Below, piece by piece: positions 1 to 8,457 of a stretch of 36,240 bases of DNA (positions are counted from its first letter, which is position 1; every line of letters begins with the position of its first letter). The translations under genes and the position numbers were made by a program. The notes under the pieces were generated by a model. It ran no database searches, was not told the DNA's origin, and saw nothing but the letters and a program-made list of their open reading frames with translations. The stretch covers positions 1 to 36,240 of the forward strand of contig JBBDNV010000042.1 in NCBI GenBank assembly GCA_040877415.1. The letters are read 5' to 3'. The DNA comes from JBBDNV01 sp040877415 (GTDB lineage Bacteria; Planctomycetota; Planctomycetia; Pirellulales; PALSA-1355).

Positions 1-21
1 GAAAAACGGCGGTCGCGAGGT

Positions 22-51
22 GCCTGTCCCAGTTTTTCAACACGCTGCTAG
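22..51 (+). repeat. Copy 1 of a 30-bp dispersed repeat
   Basis: This 30-bp stretch reappears on the opposite strand at 24318-24347 with one mismatch; the core at 28-51 is 24 bp and identical. Both copies lie at gene boundaries: this one just upstream of the OleB-like gene, the other overlapping the stop codon of the CPBP-type gene. It does not form a strong hairpin by itself. Its nature is unknown; a dispersed intergenic repeat or an old element end are both possible. Confidence 0.7.
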
Positions 52-117
52 CCCGGCCGGCGGCGTGAATTGTATATTGCGGGCGGTTTCTCCGCCGTTT
101 GGCCGACGTGGCTCGAA

Positions 118-1020
118 ATGCACCCTGCGCCCCATTGGCAAACCTTGTACCCATTTGCCTCCCGAGAAATTCACCTCGACGGACATCGCTACCACTACGT
201 CGACGAGGGGAGCGGCGACGTGCTGCTTTTGGTCCACGGCAACCCGGCCTGGTCGTTCCACTGGCGCGAGCTGATCCGCGGGCTGGCGCCCCGTTTTCGC
301 GTCGTCGCCGTCGATCACATCGGCTGCGGACAAAGCGACAAGCCGCCGGGCTATCCGTATCGGCTGGCCCAACACATCAACAATCTGGCACGCTTCGTCG
401 AGCGGCTGGAACTCGAGGACATTACTCTTTTGGCCCAGGATTGGGGCGGGCCGATCGGCCTGGGCGCGGCATTGGCCGACCTACGGCGCTACCGGAGGTT
501 CGCGCTGTTGAATACGGCGGCTTTTCGCTCACGGCGCGTGCCGTGGCGCATAAGAATATGTCGCGTGCCGCTCGTGGGGCGGTTGGCCGTCCAGGGGTTC
601 AACCTCTTCGCCCGGGCGGCGCTGCGGATGGCCGTTTGCCGCCGCGAACGCATGACCAGGGCGGTGCGCGACGGCATCCTCGCGCCGTACGACACTTGGG
701 CGCATCGCGAGGCCATCTATCGCTTTGTCGCCGACATTCCCACGTCCCCGCGACATCCGAGTTACCAGGCGCTGTTGGGAATTGAAGAGGGGCTGCCGCG
801 GCTCGCCGGGCATCCGTGGCTCTTCGTCTGGGGCATGCGCGACTGGTGTTTTACGCCCGATTTCCTGGCGCGGTTTCTAGAATTCTTTCCGCATGCCGAA
901 GTGCATCGCCTGGCCGGCGCCGGCCATTGGGTCGCCGAAGACGCCCACGAGCAGCTTGTGCCGATCGTGGAGAATTTTCTCAAGAAACATCCGCTCCATG
1001 TGACCTTGCCTCATGCGTAG
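118..1020 (+). CDS. oleB: OleB-like alpha/beta hydrolase (haloalkane dehalogenase superfamily)
   Basis: A 300-residue alpha/beta hydrolase. Visible motifs are the oxyanion segment HGNPAWSFHWR (about 40-50), VDHIGCGQSDKP (65-76), the nucleophile elbow QDWGGP with Asp108, and the catalytic His270 in GAGHWVAED. Asp in place of Ser as nucleophile places it with haloalkane dehalogenases and OleB. The stretches IGCGQSDKP, PYDTWAHR, FVADIPTSPRHPSY and EDAHEQ fit OleB better than true dehalogenases. OleB decarboxylates a cis-beta-lactone to the alkene in long-chain olefin synthesis, a pathway known in Planctomycetes. oleA, oleC and oleD are not in the window and may lie to the left. I chose the ATG at 118; a TTG at 70 would add 16 residues that do not look like the family. 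The CitG-like gene follows after 23 bp. Alternative: another Asp-nucleophile hydrolase of unknown substrate. Confidence 0.75.
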   Translation: MHPAPHWQTLYPFASREIHLDGHRYHYVDEGSGDVLLLVHGNPAWSFHWRELIRGLAPRFRVVAVDHIGCGQSDKPPGYPYRLAQHINNLARFVERLELEDITLLAQDWGGPIGLGAALADLRRYRRFALLNTAAFRSRRVPWRIRICRVPLVGRLAVQGFNLFARAALRMAVCRRERMTRAVRDGILAPYDTWAHREAIYRFVADIPTSPRHPSYQALLGIEEGLPRLAGHPWLFVWGMRDWCFTPDFLARFLEFFPHAEVHRLAGAGHWVAEDAHEQLVPIVENFLKKHPLHVTLPHA

Positions 1021-1043
1021 GCCCAGATGACGAGCCCTTGCCT

Positions 1044-1961
1044 ATGAATCGTACCGAGAAAACAACGCAATTGCGGGGCCCCTTGTCGGTCGGCCAATGT
1101 TTCACGTTGGCCACGATCATGGAAGCCACCGCCCCCAAGCCGGGCAATATCCATCGCGGCGCCGATTTCGAAGACTCCAGCTACCCCGATTTTCTGGTCG
1201 CCGCCACGCTCGTCGGCCCGATCATCGATCTGGCCGTGGAACTTCCGCTGGGGCAAACCATCCTTTCGGCGGTCGCGGCCACGCAAGCGGCCGTGGCGAC
1301 CAACACCAACCTGGGCACGGTCCTGCTCCTTGCGCCGTTGGCCAAAGTGCCGCGCACGGCGTCCTTGAAACACGGCGTCGTCGACGTGCTGGCCAATCTG
1401 GGCGCGCAGGATGCGGCCGACGTTTACGAGGCCATTCGCCTGGCCCAGCCGGGCGGGTTGGGAAACGTCGAATCGGCCGACGTGGCCGGCGCGCCACCCG
1501 GCGATCTGATCGCCGCCATGCGCCTGGCCGCCGAGCGCGACATGATCGCGCGGCAATATGCCCACAATTTTCAAGACGTGTTCGAAACCGTGGTGCCTTG
1601 GCTTGCGCGCGCCCTCGAATCGCGTTTGACGCAGAGCGAATCGATCGTGCGGGTGCATCTGGAACTGATGAGCCGGTTTCCCGACAGCCTGATCGCGCGG
1701 CGCCGCGGGGTCGCCGTGGCCGGACAGGCGGCCGCCATGGCGGCGGCCGTTTTGGCGGCCGGCAAGCCGCGCGACGAAGCGTACGACCGCGGACTGGCCG
1801 ATCTCGATTTCTGGCTTCGCGCCGACGGCCATGCGCGCAATCCGGGCACCACGGCCGATCTGGTCGCCGCCGGTTTGTTTGTCGCCCTGCGCGATGAGAT
1901 AATCAAGCCGCCGTTTCGACTGGCGGTCCTGGAAAACGACGAGGACCCAAGGGTGAACTAG
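1044..1961 (+). CDS. CitG-like triphosphoribosyl-dephospho-CoA synthase family protein
   Basis: A 305-residue protein of the CitG/MdcB superfamily. Family signatures include PGNIHRGADFED (about 33-44), TNTNLGTVLLLAPLA (about 90-104) and, near the C-terminus, DGHARNPGTTADLVAAGLF. The true CitG reaction makes the citrate lyase prosthetic-group precursor from ATP and dephospho-CoA, but no citrate lyase or malonate decarboxylase gene is nearby. The sequence resembles the archaeal/planctomycete branch. It is followed 30 bp later by a pterin-synthase-like gene on the same strand. From memory, CitG-like genes occur among the tetrahydromethanopterin C1-transfer genes of methylotrophs and planctomycetes, so a role in cofactor synthesis is my preferred inference. 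The ATG at 1044 has no strong ribosome binding site. Family membership is fairly certain, the reaction is not. Confidence 0.75.
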   Translation: MNRTEKTTQLRGPLSVGQCFTLATIMEATAPKPGNIHRGADFEDSSYPDFLVAATLVGPIIDLAVELPLGQTILSAVAATQAAVATNTNLGTVLLLAPLAKVPRTASLKHGVVDVLANLGAQDAADVYEAIRLAQPGGLGNVESADVAGAPPGDLIAAMRLAAERDMIARQYAHNFQDVFETVVPWLARALESRLTQSESIVRVHLELMSRFPDSLIARRRGVAVAGQAAAMAAAVLAAGKPRDEAYDRGLADLDFWLRADGHARNPGTTADLVAAGLFVALRDEIIKPPFRLAVLENDEDPRVN

Positions 1962-1991
1962 GAAGGATGAAACCCAAAGGAGCCGTGTCTG

Positions 1992-2489
1992 GTGGCTGAG
2001 CGTTATCACGTGCGACTGTCGAAGGATTACCTGGTTTTCAGCGCCGGGCATTTCATTACGTACGACCGCGACGTGTGCGAGCGGCTGCACGGGCACAACT
2101 ACCGCGTGACGGCCGAAGTACACGGCCCGCTGGACGAGAATCACTATGTGGTGGACTTTATCACGCTGCGCGATACGCTCAAGGCGATCGTCGACGAGCT
2201 GGACCATCACATGCTGCTGCCCACGAGGCATCCGCTCGTGCGGGTCGTGGCGAATGATCGGGAAGTTGAAGCAACGTTCGAGGATCGCCGCTGGGTGTTT
2301 CCGCGTTGCGACTGCGTGCTTTTGGACGTGCCCAACACGACCTCGGAATTGCTGGCCCGCTATATTGCCGAGCGCTTGAGCGGCGATTTGCAGGCCCGCG
2401 CCGGCAGCCGGCCCGAGCGGATTCGCGTGGAAGTGGATGAGTGTTTCGGCAACGTCGCCGTGTGCGAACTCGATTCCGCGGCGGATTGA
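1992..2489 (+). CDS. 6-pyruvoyl-tetrahydropterin synthase / QueD family protein
   Basis: A 165-residue T-fold enzyme. The zinc ligands are visible as His20 (SAGHF) and the HGH pair His33/His35. Cys29, four residues before His33, gives the C-x3-HGH pattern of PTPS/QueD enzymes. Asp71-His72 (LDHHMLL) and Glu150 (VDECFG) are the likely remaining catalytic residues. An insertion at about residues 80-108 makes it longer than a minimal QueD. The start is a GTG preceded by AGGAG at 1978-1982, nine bases upstream. It probably acts on dihydroneopterin-triphosphate-like substrates. No queC/queE/queF is nearby, so queuosine synthesis is not supported; the CitG-like neighbour points to a methanopterin-type pathway instead (inference). 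Confidence 0.8.
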   Translation: MAERYHVRLSKDYLVFSAGHFITYDRDVCERLHGHNYRVTAEVHGPLDENHYVVDFITLRDTLKAIVDELDHHMLLPTRHPLVRVVANDREVEATFEDRRWVFPRCDCVLLDVPNTTSELLARYIAERLSGDLQARAGSRPERIRVEVDECFGNVAVCELDSAAD

Positions 2490-2515
2490 GGCCACAGCAC
2501 GGCGGCCGACGCCCA

Positions 2516-3544
2516 TCAGAACTCGTCGACAGTTTCACCGCCGCCGCGCGTGGCCAGCGCTTGCCAGGTAGCGAGGTCGATCGCGTCGGCGATAAAGTGT
2601 CCGCTTCCGTCCGCGAAGAGCACCTGGACGCCGCCGGGATGGTGGCTTCGCGAGGTAATCACGGCGTACGTGATTTTGTTGGTCGTCTTTCCTTCACGCG
2701 AGGAGTTGAAATCCACGTCAAATGCTTCGCCGGCGGTGGAGAAAATCACCGGCGTGTTGGGAGGAAACGTGGCCGTGAAGCCCGACTGGTGGGCACGGCC
2801 GTCGACCCATTCCGTATGTCCGGAATCCTTCTTAAAGTTACCGCCCAGCGCCGCAACGTCCGCCGGTGTGACAGGGACTGCGGCGCCGGGGGCCGCTGGA
2901 TTTCCTCCGTCGCGCAAGTACGGATTCCAGGCCTTGACCTCGGCAAATGCCAGCGTGCTGCTGCTCCCGTCGGAGAGCGTGGTGAAACTCGTTCGACTGT
3001 TGGGAAACGCGAACCCGTTCCCGCCAAGCCGCGTGTTCGGATCGTAGACGAACCACGTTCCCAAGTTGATGCCGTAGTTCAAGGGGTAGTGCGTCAGCGG
3101 CCCGTCGGGTCGCTCCTCGTCCCGCACCTCGCTCGGGCACAGGTACGTCGCGATTCGCATCCGGCAAACAGCGGGTTGCACGCTGTAGGGGAGGTTCCAA
3201 TTGATAAGGTTTTCGAGGCTCTCTCCTTCGAGGAATGGCAACAGGCGCACTTGCGCCGACCAGTCATCCGCCGTCGCGCCGGGGGGCAGCAGCGTGGAAG
3301 GCGGAAATCTCTTGTACGTGCCGTGGTAATTCTGTAGCGCGATCCCAATCTGCCTGAGATTGTGCGAGCAGGAAGTCCTGCGTGAAGCCTCGCGCGCCGC
3401 CTGGACCGCCGGCAACAACAAGGAAGTCAGAACGCCGATGATCGCGATAACGACCAGCAATTCAACGAGCGTAAACGCAAAACGGCGTGGAGTGTGGCGG
3501 GACACGGGCCAGCCTCGCATGGCGTGCATCAGGTGGGAGGTCAC
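2516..3544 (-). CDS. DUF1559 pseudopilin-like protein (H-x9-DG protein)
   Basis: A 342-residue member of the large planctomycete DUF1559 family. Near the N-terminus is a type IV prepilin-like cleavage and methylation segment, FAFTLVELLVVIAIIGVL, followed by the hydrophobic pilin helix and the family stretch CSHNLRQIGIALQNYHGTY. The C-terminus carries the diagnostic H-x9-DG motif (HPGGVQVLFADG). The family is thought to be processed by a prepilin peptidase and exported, probably to the envelope; its function is unknown. The GTG at 3544 opens the frame, but in-frame ATGs at 3529 and 3520 are also possible and none has a convincing ribosome binding site. It converges on the pterin gene with only 26 bp between stops. 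Confidence 0.9.
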   Translation of the reverse strand: MTSHLMHAMRGWPVSRHTPRRFAFTLVELLVVIAIIGVLTSLLLPAVQAAREASRRTSCSHNLRQIGIALQNYHGTYKRFPPSTLLPPGATADDWSAQVRLLPFLEGESLENLINWNLPYSVQPAVCRMRIATYLCPSEVRDEERPDGPLTHYPLNYGINLGTWFVYDPNTRLGGNGFAFPNSRTSFTTLSDGSSSTLAFAEVKAWNPYLRDGGNPAAPGAAVPVTPADVAALGGNFKKDSGHTEWVDGRAHQSGFTATFPPNTPVIFSTAGEAFDVDFNSSREGKTTNKITYAVITSRSHHPGGVQVLFADGSGHFIADAIDLATWQALATRGGGETVDEF

Positions 3545-3862
3545 ACGGATTCGTTTGCCGGAGGCTGTGCCATCCTGCTACTGAGACTCAATCTCACAAT
3601 AATTGGCCTCGCCGTCAAGGGGCTGGAGGCCGAATTGCCAATCAATCCATAAGTCAAGGACTGGAAAAGGTTTATCGGAAAACATCGTCCGGCCTCGACC
3701 GAATGGCAGGCCTGCTTCGAGCAACGGAGCGAAATGGCCCATCACCCGGCCCTTGCACGTTGTTTTCCGCGCCTTGCCGCAATAGGGTAAGATCGCGCCC
3801 GCAGCGAACGAATCTACGGCGGACCCGACGCCGCAAATCCAGCATTCATAGGAGGGAACAAC
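3545..3862. other. Divergent intergenic region
   Basis: These 318 bases separate the divergently transcribed DUF1559 and DUF1080 genes and must hold both promoters. The only clear signal is the strong ribosome binding site AGGAGGG at 3850-3856, six bases before the DUF1080 ATG. I see no credible gene, RNA or terminator. Confidence 0.6.
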
Positions 3863-4507
3863 ATGCGTCCAATGGCTTGCGGCCTCGCACTGACGATTGC
3901 GGCAGTCGCTCTCGTCCAGTCCCCGATCCTCGCCGACGAATGGATCTCACTCTTTAACGGCAAAAATCTCGACGGCTGGAAGGCGGTTGACGGCCCCCTG
4001 TCGGCCTGGAAAGTCGAGGACGGCCTGCTCTATTGCAGCGGCGGCGGCGGTGGCTGGCTGTCGACGGACGGCGAGTACGACAACTTCGAAATCGAGCTCG
4101 AATTCCGCCTGCCGCCCGGCGGCAACAGCGGCGTGTTCATGCGGGCGCCCCATCAAGGCAATCCGGCCTACGCCGGCATGGAGATCCAAATTCTCGACGA
4201 TCGATCGGACAAATATCCCAACCTGAAGGAGTGGCAACACTGCGGCAGCGTGTACGACGTACAGCCACCCAAGACGTTCGAGGCCACCAGGCCGGCCGGC
4301 GAATGGCAAAAAATGCACATCGTCTGCAACGGCCGCAACGTGCAGGTGACTCTCAACGGCACGCCGATCATCGACGCGAATCTCGACGATTACAAAGCGA
4401 AGGAAGCCACGCACCCGGGCCTGAAGCGCAGCGGCGGCCACGTCGGCCTGCAGAATCATGGCACGCGGCTCGACTTCCGGAACATTCGGCTGCGCAAGCT
4501 GCCATAA
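3863..4507 (+). CDS. Secreted DUF1080 protein (3-keto-disaccharide hydrolase family)
   Basis: A 214-residue protein with a Sec signal peptide at residues 1-24, cleaved near ILADEW. The rest is one DUF1080 domain, a concanavalin/laminin-G-like beta-sandwich. The signature opening is WISLFNGKNLDGWK; FRLPPGGNSGVFMR, GMEIQILDD, GEWQKMHIVCNGR and HVGLQNHG follow. Some members hydrolyse 3-keto-glucosides, but planctomycetes carry very many paralogues whose substrates are unknown. The length is normal for a single-domain member. The start is supported by AGGAGGG just upstream. It converges on the sialidase gene, and both are exported, so a shared role in extracytoplasmic glycan breakdown is plausible. 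Confidence 0.9.
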   Translation: MRPMACGLALTIAAVALVQSPILADEWISLFNGKNLDGWKAVDGPLSAWKVEDGLLYCSGGGGGWLSTDGEYDNFEIELEFRLPPGGNSGVFMRAPHQGNPAYAGMEIQILDDRSDKYPNLKEWQHCGSVYDVQPPKTFEATRPAGEWQKMHIVCNGRNVQVTLNGTPIIDANLDDYKAKEATHPGLKRSGGHVGLQNHGTRLDFRNIRLRKLP

Positions 4508-4593
4508 GGAGAATCGCCGGCCCGCGGCGAGGCGCCGTTTGGCTTCGGCGCTTGTGCGGAGGGAGCGCACGCAGGTCTTGGCGGCGGACGATC

Positions 4594-5847
4594 CTACCGT
4601 ACTGCCGCGGTCGCGCTCAGCTTGTCCTTGCCGTCGGTGAGCCACTCGAGGTTAAAGCGAGCCAGAGTCAGGCTCGGCGCAAACACGTTATCGATGCGGC
4701 TGGACCGCTCGTACAGACAATAAATCGTCCCGTCCGGCCCCACTGCCAGATCGCTGTAGGCGCTGGGGCCTGATTCCAATGTTTTTGCGACCGGCCAGCT
4801 TTGGGCTTCGTCGTAGCTCAATCGAACGGTGAGATTCTTGCGGTCGCGGCTCTTGCCCGGCTCGGCTTTGCCGCCGGCCCGCTCGAGATTGGCGGGATTG
4901 GCAAACAAGATGCGGTTTTTGCCGTCGGGCGACTCCTTGCTGAGCCGGCAAAGACTGGCCATGCAAATCGGCTCGACCAGCTCATCGTCCAGTGCCGGCC
5001 GGGTCCAGTTGGCCGCCCCATCGGGACTGACGGCGATGGCGCGGCGGTTTTGTTTCGATTCGCTGCGCATGTTCAACAGCACGGGGCCGTCGGCCAGCTC
5101 GATCGCTTCCGCCTCGCTGGGATTCACGAGCGGGTCGGTCTCGCCGGCCACGATGTCGCCGCATTGCCACTTGGCGCCGTGATCGTCGCTATACAACGTG
5201 GTGACCACGCTCGGCCGGTGGGCGCCTCCGCCGGTGCCCGTCGAAAGCCACACCGGCACGATCAGTCGCCCGCTTTTCAACTGAACGCCGTGCCCGGGAC
5301 CGGTCGCCAGCACCTTCCAGTCGTAATGCCGGCGAAAGGGCTCAAACGCGGCGGTGATTTCCACGGACTTGGAAAACGTTTGTCCGTCATCGTCGCTGCG
5401 GCGGTAGAAACAGCGCATGTATTCATGGCAGAAAAGGAGGTGCACCGCGCCCGTCTTGGCGTCGGCGATCAGCAGGGGATTGTTCTGGGTGACCGCGTCG
5501 GGGCCGGCCAGTTTCATTGCCAGCGCGGCCGGGTTTTTTCGGTGCGGGCCTTCGATTTCGGCCATCTTCTTGGGCTCGCTCCAGTTCTTTCCGCCGTCGG
5601 CACTGCGGCGCATCAGGATTTCGATCGGCCCCCAGTCGCCGCCCGTCTGCCGAGCCTCGCAAAAAGCCAACAGCGATCCGTTGGGCGTCACGACCAGGCT
5701 CGGTATGCGATAGCTCCGATAGCCGCCCTGCCCCGCCACGAACAAGTCGGTCTTCTCCATGAGCGGCTCGGCGGCGCACTGATCGGAAAGCACGGTAACC
5801 AGCACGGCACACGCGCCCAGAAAGACCGAAAGTTTTGGCAATGTCAT
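4594..5847 (-). CDS. Secreted exo-alpha-sialidase (BNR/Asp-box neuraminidase family)
   Basis: A 417-residue six-bladed beta-propeller of the sialidase superfamily with a signal peptide (about 1-26). The YRIP motif is at 46-49 and contains the first Arg of the substrate-binding triad. Asp71 in GGDWG fits the catalytic acid. Asp boxes are visible as SADGGKNW, SDDDGQTF, SDDHGAKW and a degenerate SYDEAQSW. The segment NPSEAEAIEL offers the Glu that pairs with the nucleophilic Tyr, probably the Tyr in GPSAYSDLA. Together these support a working hydrolase that releases terminal sialic acid, rather than a mere BNR-repeat protein. The gene stands alone on the minus strand; no sialic acid transport or catabolism genes (nanA, nanT) are nearby. 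A different alpha-keto acid sugar is a possible substrate. Confidence 0.85.
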   Translation of the reverse strand: MTLPKLSVFLGACAVLVTVLSDQCAAEPLMEKTDLFVAGQGGYRSYRIPSLVVTPNGSLLAFCEARQTGGDWGPIEILMRRSADGGKNWSEPKKMAEIEGPHRKNPAALAMKLAGPDAVTQNNPLLIADAKTGAVHLLFCHEYMRCFYRRSDDDGQTFSKSVEITAAFEPFRRHYDWKVLATGPGHGVQLKSGRLIVPVWLSTGTGGGAHRPSVVTTLYSDDHGAKWQCGDIVAGETDPLVNPSEAEAIELADGPVLLNMRSESKQNRRAIAVSPDGAANWTRPALDDELVEPICMASLCRLSKESPDGKNRILFANPANLERAGGKAEPGKSRDRKNLTVRLSYDEAQSWPVAKTLESGPSAYSDLAVGPDGTIYCLYERSSRIDNVFAPSLTLARFNLEWLTDGKDKLSATAAVR

Positions 5848-5958
5848 GACGGCGTCTCGCGGATCGGGTGGCGGCCATGCGAACCCGGACGCGCAAGCCG
5901 AGAAGCGGTCTGGTGCCGCTATGTCGCCGGCCCGTGGGGTTGGCGAATTGCCGGAAGC

Positions 5959-6078
5959 CTACTTCTTTTTAGTTTCTGCTGGTTGCTTGTAATCGCCGAT
6001 GACGCCCTTCAGAGGGCAGACTTTGAATGCCGGACATTTCTTGCAACCGGCTACTATGGCGATGGGACATAGGGTCAT
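5959..6078 (-). CDS. 39-residue Cys-rich small protein
   Basis: A short open frame encodes 39 residues beginning MTLCPIAIVAGCKKCPAFKV. Its cysteines are at positions 4, 12, 15 and 21 (C-x7-C-x2-C-x5-C), and it ends in a Lys-rich tail. The ATG at 6078 is preceded by a good AAGGAG ribosome binding site (complement of 6085-6090), which is why I prefer this start over the longer in-frame extension to 6198. Four spaced cysteines suggest a zinc knuckle or a small iron-sulfur site. I believe similar short proteins exist in other planctomycetes, but I cannot search. Function unknown. Confidence 0.6.
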   Translation of the reverse strand: MTLCPIAIVAGCKKCPAFKVCPLKGVIGDYKQPAETKKK

Positions 6079-6235
6079 CTGGCTTCTCCTTGATACGGCG
6101 TTGGTGCGGTGGACATAAAACGGCCCAACACGAGCGGCCAGCCTCAATTTGGTTCGCGAAAGAAACCGACTCTTACCGCTCGAATCCGTTCGACGCATTC
6201 TAACAGTGTTTTGACCGCCAGGGTGCGGTCCTGAC

Positions 6236-6411
6236 TACGCTGCAAGAAAAGTTGATCAAGATTGGGGCCAAGGCGGCACGACGTGCGAGCTTACGTGACG
6301 TTTCAACTGGTGGAGATCGGCGTGCCACGGAAATTGTTCCCGGCGATTCTCGACCGGATCGCGCGGTTGGCGATGCTGCCGCCCGTCGTCGTCGGCCGGA
6401 TGCCTGCGTAG
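6236..6411 (+). pseudogene. C-terminal remnant of an IS1380-type transposase
   Basis: Reading from 6236 gives TLQEKLIKIGAKAARRAS, then after skipping one base at about 6291 the frame continues as YVTFQLVEIGVPRKLFPAIL and DRIARLAMLPP, ending in a stop at 6409-6411. This is the characteristic end of IS1380-family DDE transposases (LxKIGAKVVRHxRYVTFQLAEVAV). A one-base insertion breaks the frame and everything upstream is missing. The bases after it, up to the ten-G run at 6577-6586, look like the non-coding right end of such an element. It is dead and marks the left edge of a rearranged region. Confidence 0.65.
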
Positions 6412-6636
6412 GAGTGTCGTGGTGGCCGAAAAAGATGGGTCTCTGGGGGAAAGTCCGCGCGTCGCGAACGCCGAACGCCGGCAAAGAGGCTTGTCGGACA
6501 TGATTCCAGCCACGCGAACCAAGAAACCGGCGCGGCCGGGGCATAAACGGAGAAAAATTCACTGCGCGCTAGTTGCGGGGGGGGGGAGGCACACTGCTAG
6601 AATGGCGAGCGTTCCGAGTCCGGATCGGCTTCAGCC

Positions 6637-6957
6637 TCAATCCATATGGGAAATGTCGGCCAAGAACTCAGCCCGCGAGCGCCCATCGCAGCACCGCCAA
6701 GCTATGCTACGCTGCGAAGCGATGCCCTCGAAGTAGCCGATCAAGATCATGCGGAAGTACGTGCCCGGCGGGATCGAAGGCCGGCCCTTCTGCTCGGCGT
6801 AGTAAGGGCGGCAAAGCATCTCCAACCACGCGTCGAAGTCTGCTTCAGCCAAGAGTTGATTCAGCCTGCGGTAGAATGGGTGGCCGGGCGACTTTGGCAA
6901 GTCGGTCGTGGCGACCCACGCTTCCTGCTGCTCATGCTTCCGTTTACCCAAGGCCAT
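6637..6957 (-). pseudogene. N-terminal fragment of a DUF772-type DDE transposase
   Basis: The frame starting at the ATG at 6957 reads MALGKRKHEQQEAWVATTDL, then GHPFYRRLNQLLAEADFDAW, RPYYAEQKGRPSIPPGTYFR and MILIGYFEGIASQRSIAWRC. This is the N-terminal (DUF772) part of an IS5/IS1182-like transposase. After CDGRSRAEFLADISHMD it hits a stop, so only about 106 residues of a protein normally over 400 remain, and the catalytic DDE region is gone. It lies head-to-head with the 7089 gene and next to the IS1380 remnant. Confidence 0.75.
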
Positions 6958-7088
6958 GCGTGGCCATGCGTGCGTCCTTTCACAGCGACTGCGTTCGTCC
7001 GGCTGGCGAAATTGTCGCCGCCCGCGCCACGGCGTCAACCACACTTTTTTGAACGGGCTGCCAAGGCGACGCAACGTCGGAGGTCCGT

Positions 7089-8450
7089 ATGTCTATCGAA
7101 ATGCGATGCGAGTGTGGCCAACGCCTTCGGGCAGAAGAGCACCAACGCGGCAGACAGTACCCATGTCCGAAATGTGGCCGGCTAACTCTTGTGAGTGCGG
7201 CATCTCCCCCGACGTCTTTAGCGCCCGCACCGCCACGCGCCCTTTCCAACCCGATATTGGTGCCTCCAGTTCGTTCTGGGCCCATTGAGAATTTTTCTCG
7301 AGCTGACAAGGACTATCTCGCAGTGACGGGAATTGGAACTGTCCTTTTGAGCTACTTCATCGCCTGGGCGATCTTGTTCGTATTGACTTTCGTGTGTCTC
7401 ATTGTGTTCCCCGCGCTCAGCATCGGTGCCATTGGGGCATTTGGTCTTGGGTCACTGTTTTTGGTTACACAGACTGTGAATCTGTTGCTCGCAAAAGCGA
7501 GGGTTCTGAAGAAGGGCGAGCAACCGCTGCTCTTCGGCTTGCTCACTCTGATCGCGTGGAACCCGACAGACGGCATTGTGATTCTCAGAAATAAGAACGT
7601 CCATTATGTCGACGACAATTTACACGACGGCGGTGGCATTAAGTTGATATGTCCATTACTCGGCGAAGAAGTCGCGCTTCGCGTGCCTTTGGAACCGCAA
7701 TCCCTCGTGTTTGACGACACTGACGTCTTGACCAAGGAATATCTGCCGCTTCACATTCGTGGGACCATGAAGTGGCGCATAATCTCACTTGAGCACTTTT
7801 ATTTACTGGTCAGCACCGAGCTACATGAAGCGGACGACAAGAAGCGGCACGCGACAGTCTACCCGCACGGAAGCCGACCTTCGTCGCGCGACGAGACATC
7901 GAGCGGAGCGAAAAAACTTGCGCTGGCCGAGGAATGGCTCAGATGGACTGCGGAAGAGCAAACACGGATCGTTATTTCACGATTGAGTACGGGTCTCCTT
8001 GTAGCGCATCAAATCGCCGCTGATTTGCCACCGGGCATGATTGAAGCCGGAATGCCGCGTGCCGACCAGGGGCAGTCAGCTGTCCCGTCCGCGACGGGCA
8101 AGTACCAAACGGCGACCGACAATCTAGCGGCTCGGATTTACACAGCGATTGCCGAGTCAGTAACTCAATACGGCATTGATATTCACGAAGTCACGCTGCA
8201 GGAAGTGCGGTTACCTCCGGAAATCCATCGGCAGTGCGTTGAGGCGTGCAAGGCTGCGTACATTCCGTTCATCGCGCAAAAACAGGCTCTCGAAAAGAAA
8301 ATGGAATTGCAGGCCGAAGCGGACGTCATTGGCGCAGAGGCGGTCGCGGCGCGCGAAATCGTCGGGGCTGCGCCCGCGTTCTCGTTAGTTGACGTTCTCG
8401 CTCACGTCGTTGCGAACAATCCTGCTTTGGCGCGCCGAGCGCCGCCGTAA
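7089..8450 (+). CDS. Zinc-ribbon, two-helix membrane protein with SPFH/band-7 domain
   Basis: A 453-residue protein. Residues 7-29 form a small zinc ribbon (Cys7-x-Cys9 and Cys26-x2-Cys29), followed by a Pro-rich linker. Two hydrophobic segments lie at about 78-130. An SPFH/prohibitin-like domain then spans roughly 165-395, with typical features such as the LARIYTAIAESVTQYGIDIH and VTLQEVRLPPEIHRQ stretches and an Ala/Glu-rich end (KKMELQAEADVIGAEA). SPFH proteins form membrane-associated oligomeric cages and scaffold partners. The ribosome binding site GGAGG at 7079-7083 supports the start. Codon use and GC are visibly lower than in the flanks, suggesting transfer. It is co-directional with a DUF4393 protein, so a membrane-linked stress or phage-defence role is possible but unproven. 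Confidence 0.7.
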   Translation: MSIEMRCECGQRLRAEEHQRGRQYPCPKCGRLTLVSAASPPTSLAPAPPRALSNPILVPPVRSGPIENFSRADKDYLAVTGIGTVLLSYFIAWAILFVLTFVCLIVFPALSIGAIGAFGLGSLFLVTQTVNLLLAKARVLKKGEQPLLFGLLTLIAWNPTDGIVILRNKNVHYVDDNLHDGGGIKLICPLLGEEVALRVPLEPQSLVFDDTDVLTKEYLPLHIRGTMKWRIISLEHFYLLVSTELHEADDKKRHATVYPHGSRPSSRDETSSGAKKLALAEEWLRWTAEEQTRIVISRLSTGLLVAHQIAADLPPGMIEAGMPRADQGQSAVPSATGKYQTATDNLAARIYTAIAESVTQYGIDIHEVTLQEVRLPPEIHRQCVEACKAAYIPFIAQKQALEKKMELQAEADVIGAEAVAAREIVGAAPAFSLVDVLAHVVANNPALARRAPP

Positions 8451-8457
8451 TGTACCT

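Noticed and set aside
1011..2516. 501-codon minus-strand frame over the CitG/PTPS genes
   Set aside because: It overlaps two well-supported genes on the other strand and has no recognisable domain.
4532..4551. Small GC-rich hairpin between the DUF1080 and sialidase genes
   Set aside because: The 6-bp stem has no T-run, and such stems are common by chance at this GC content.
6577..6586. Run of ten G
   Set aside because: A simple homopolymer in decayed transposon DNA; possibly a sequencing artefact and not a feature.
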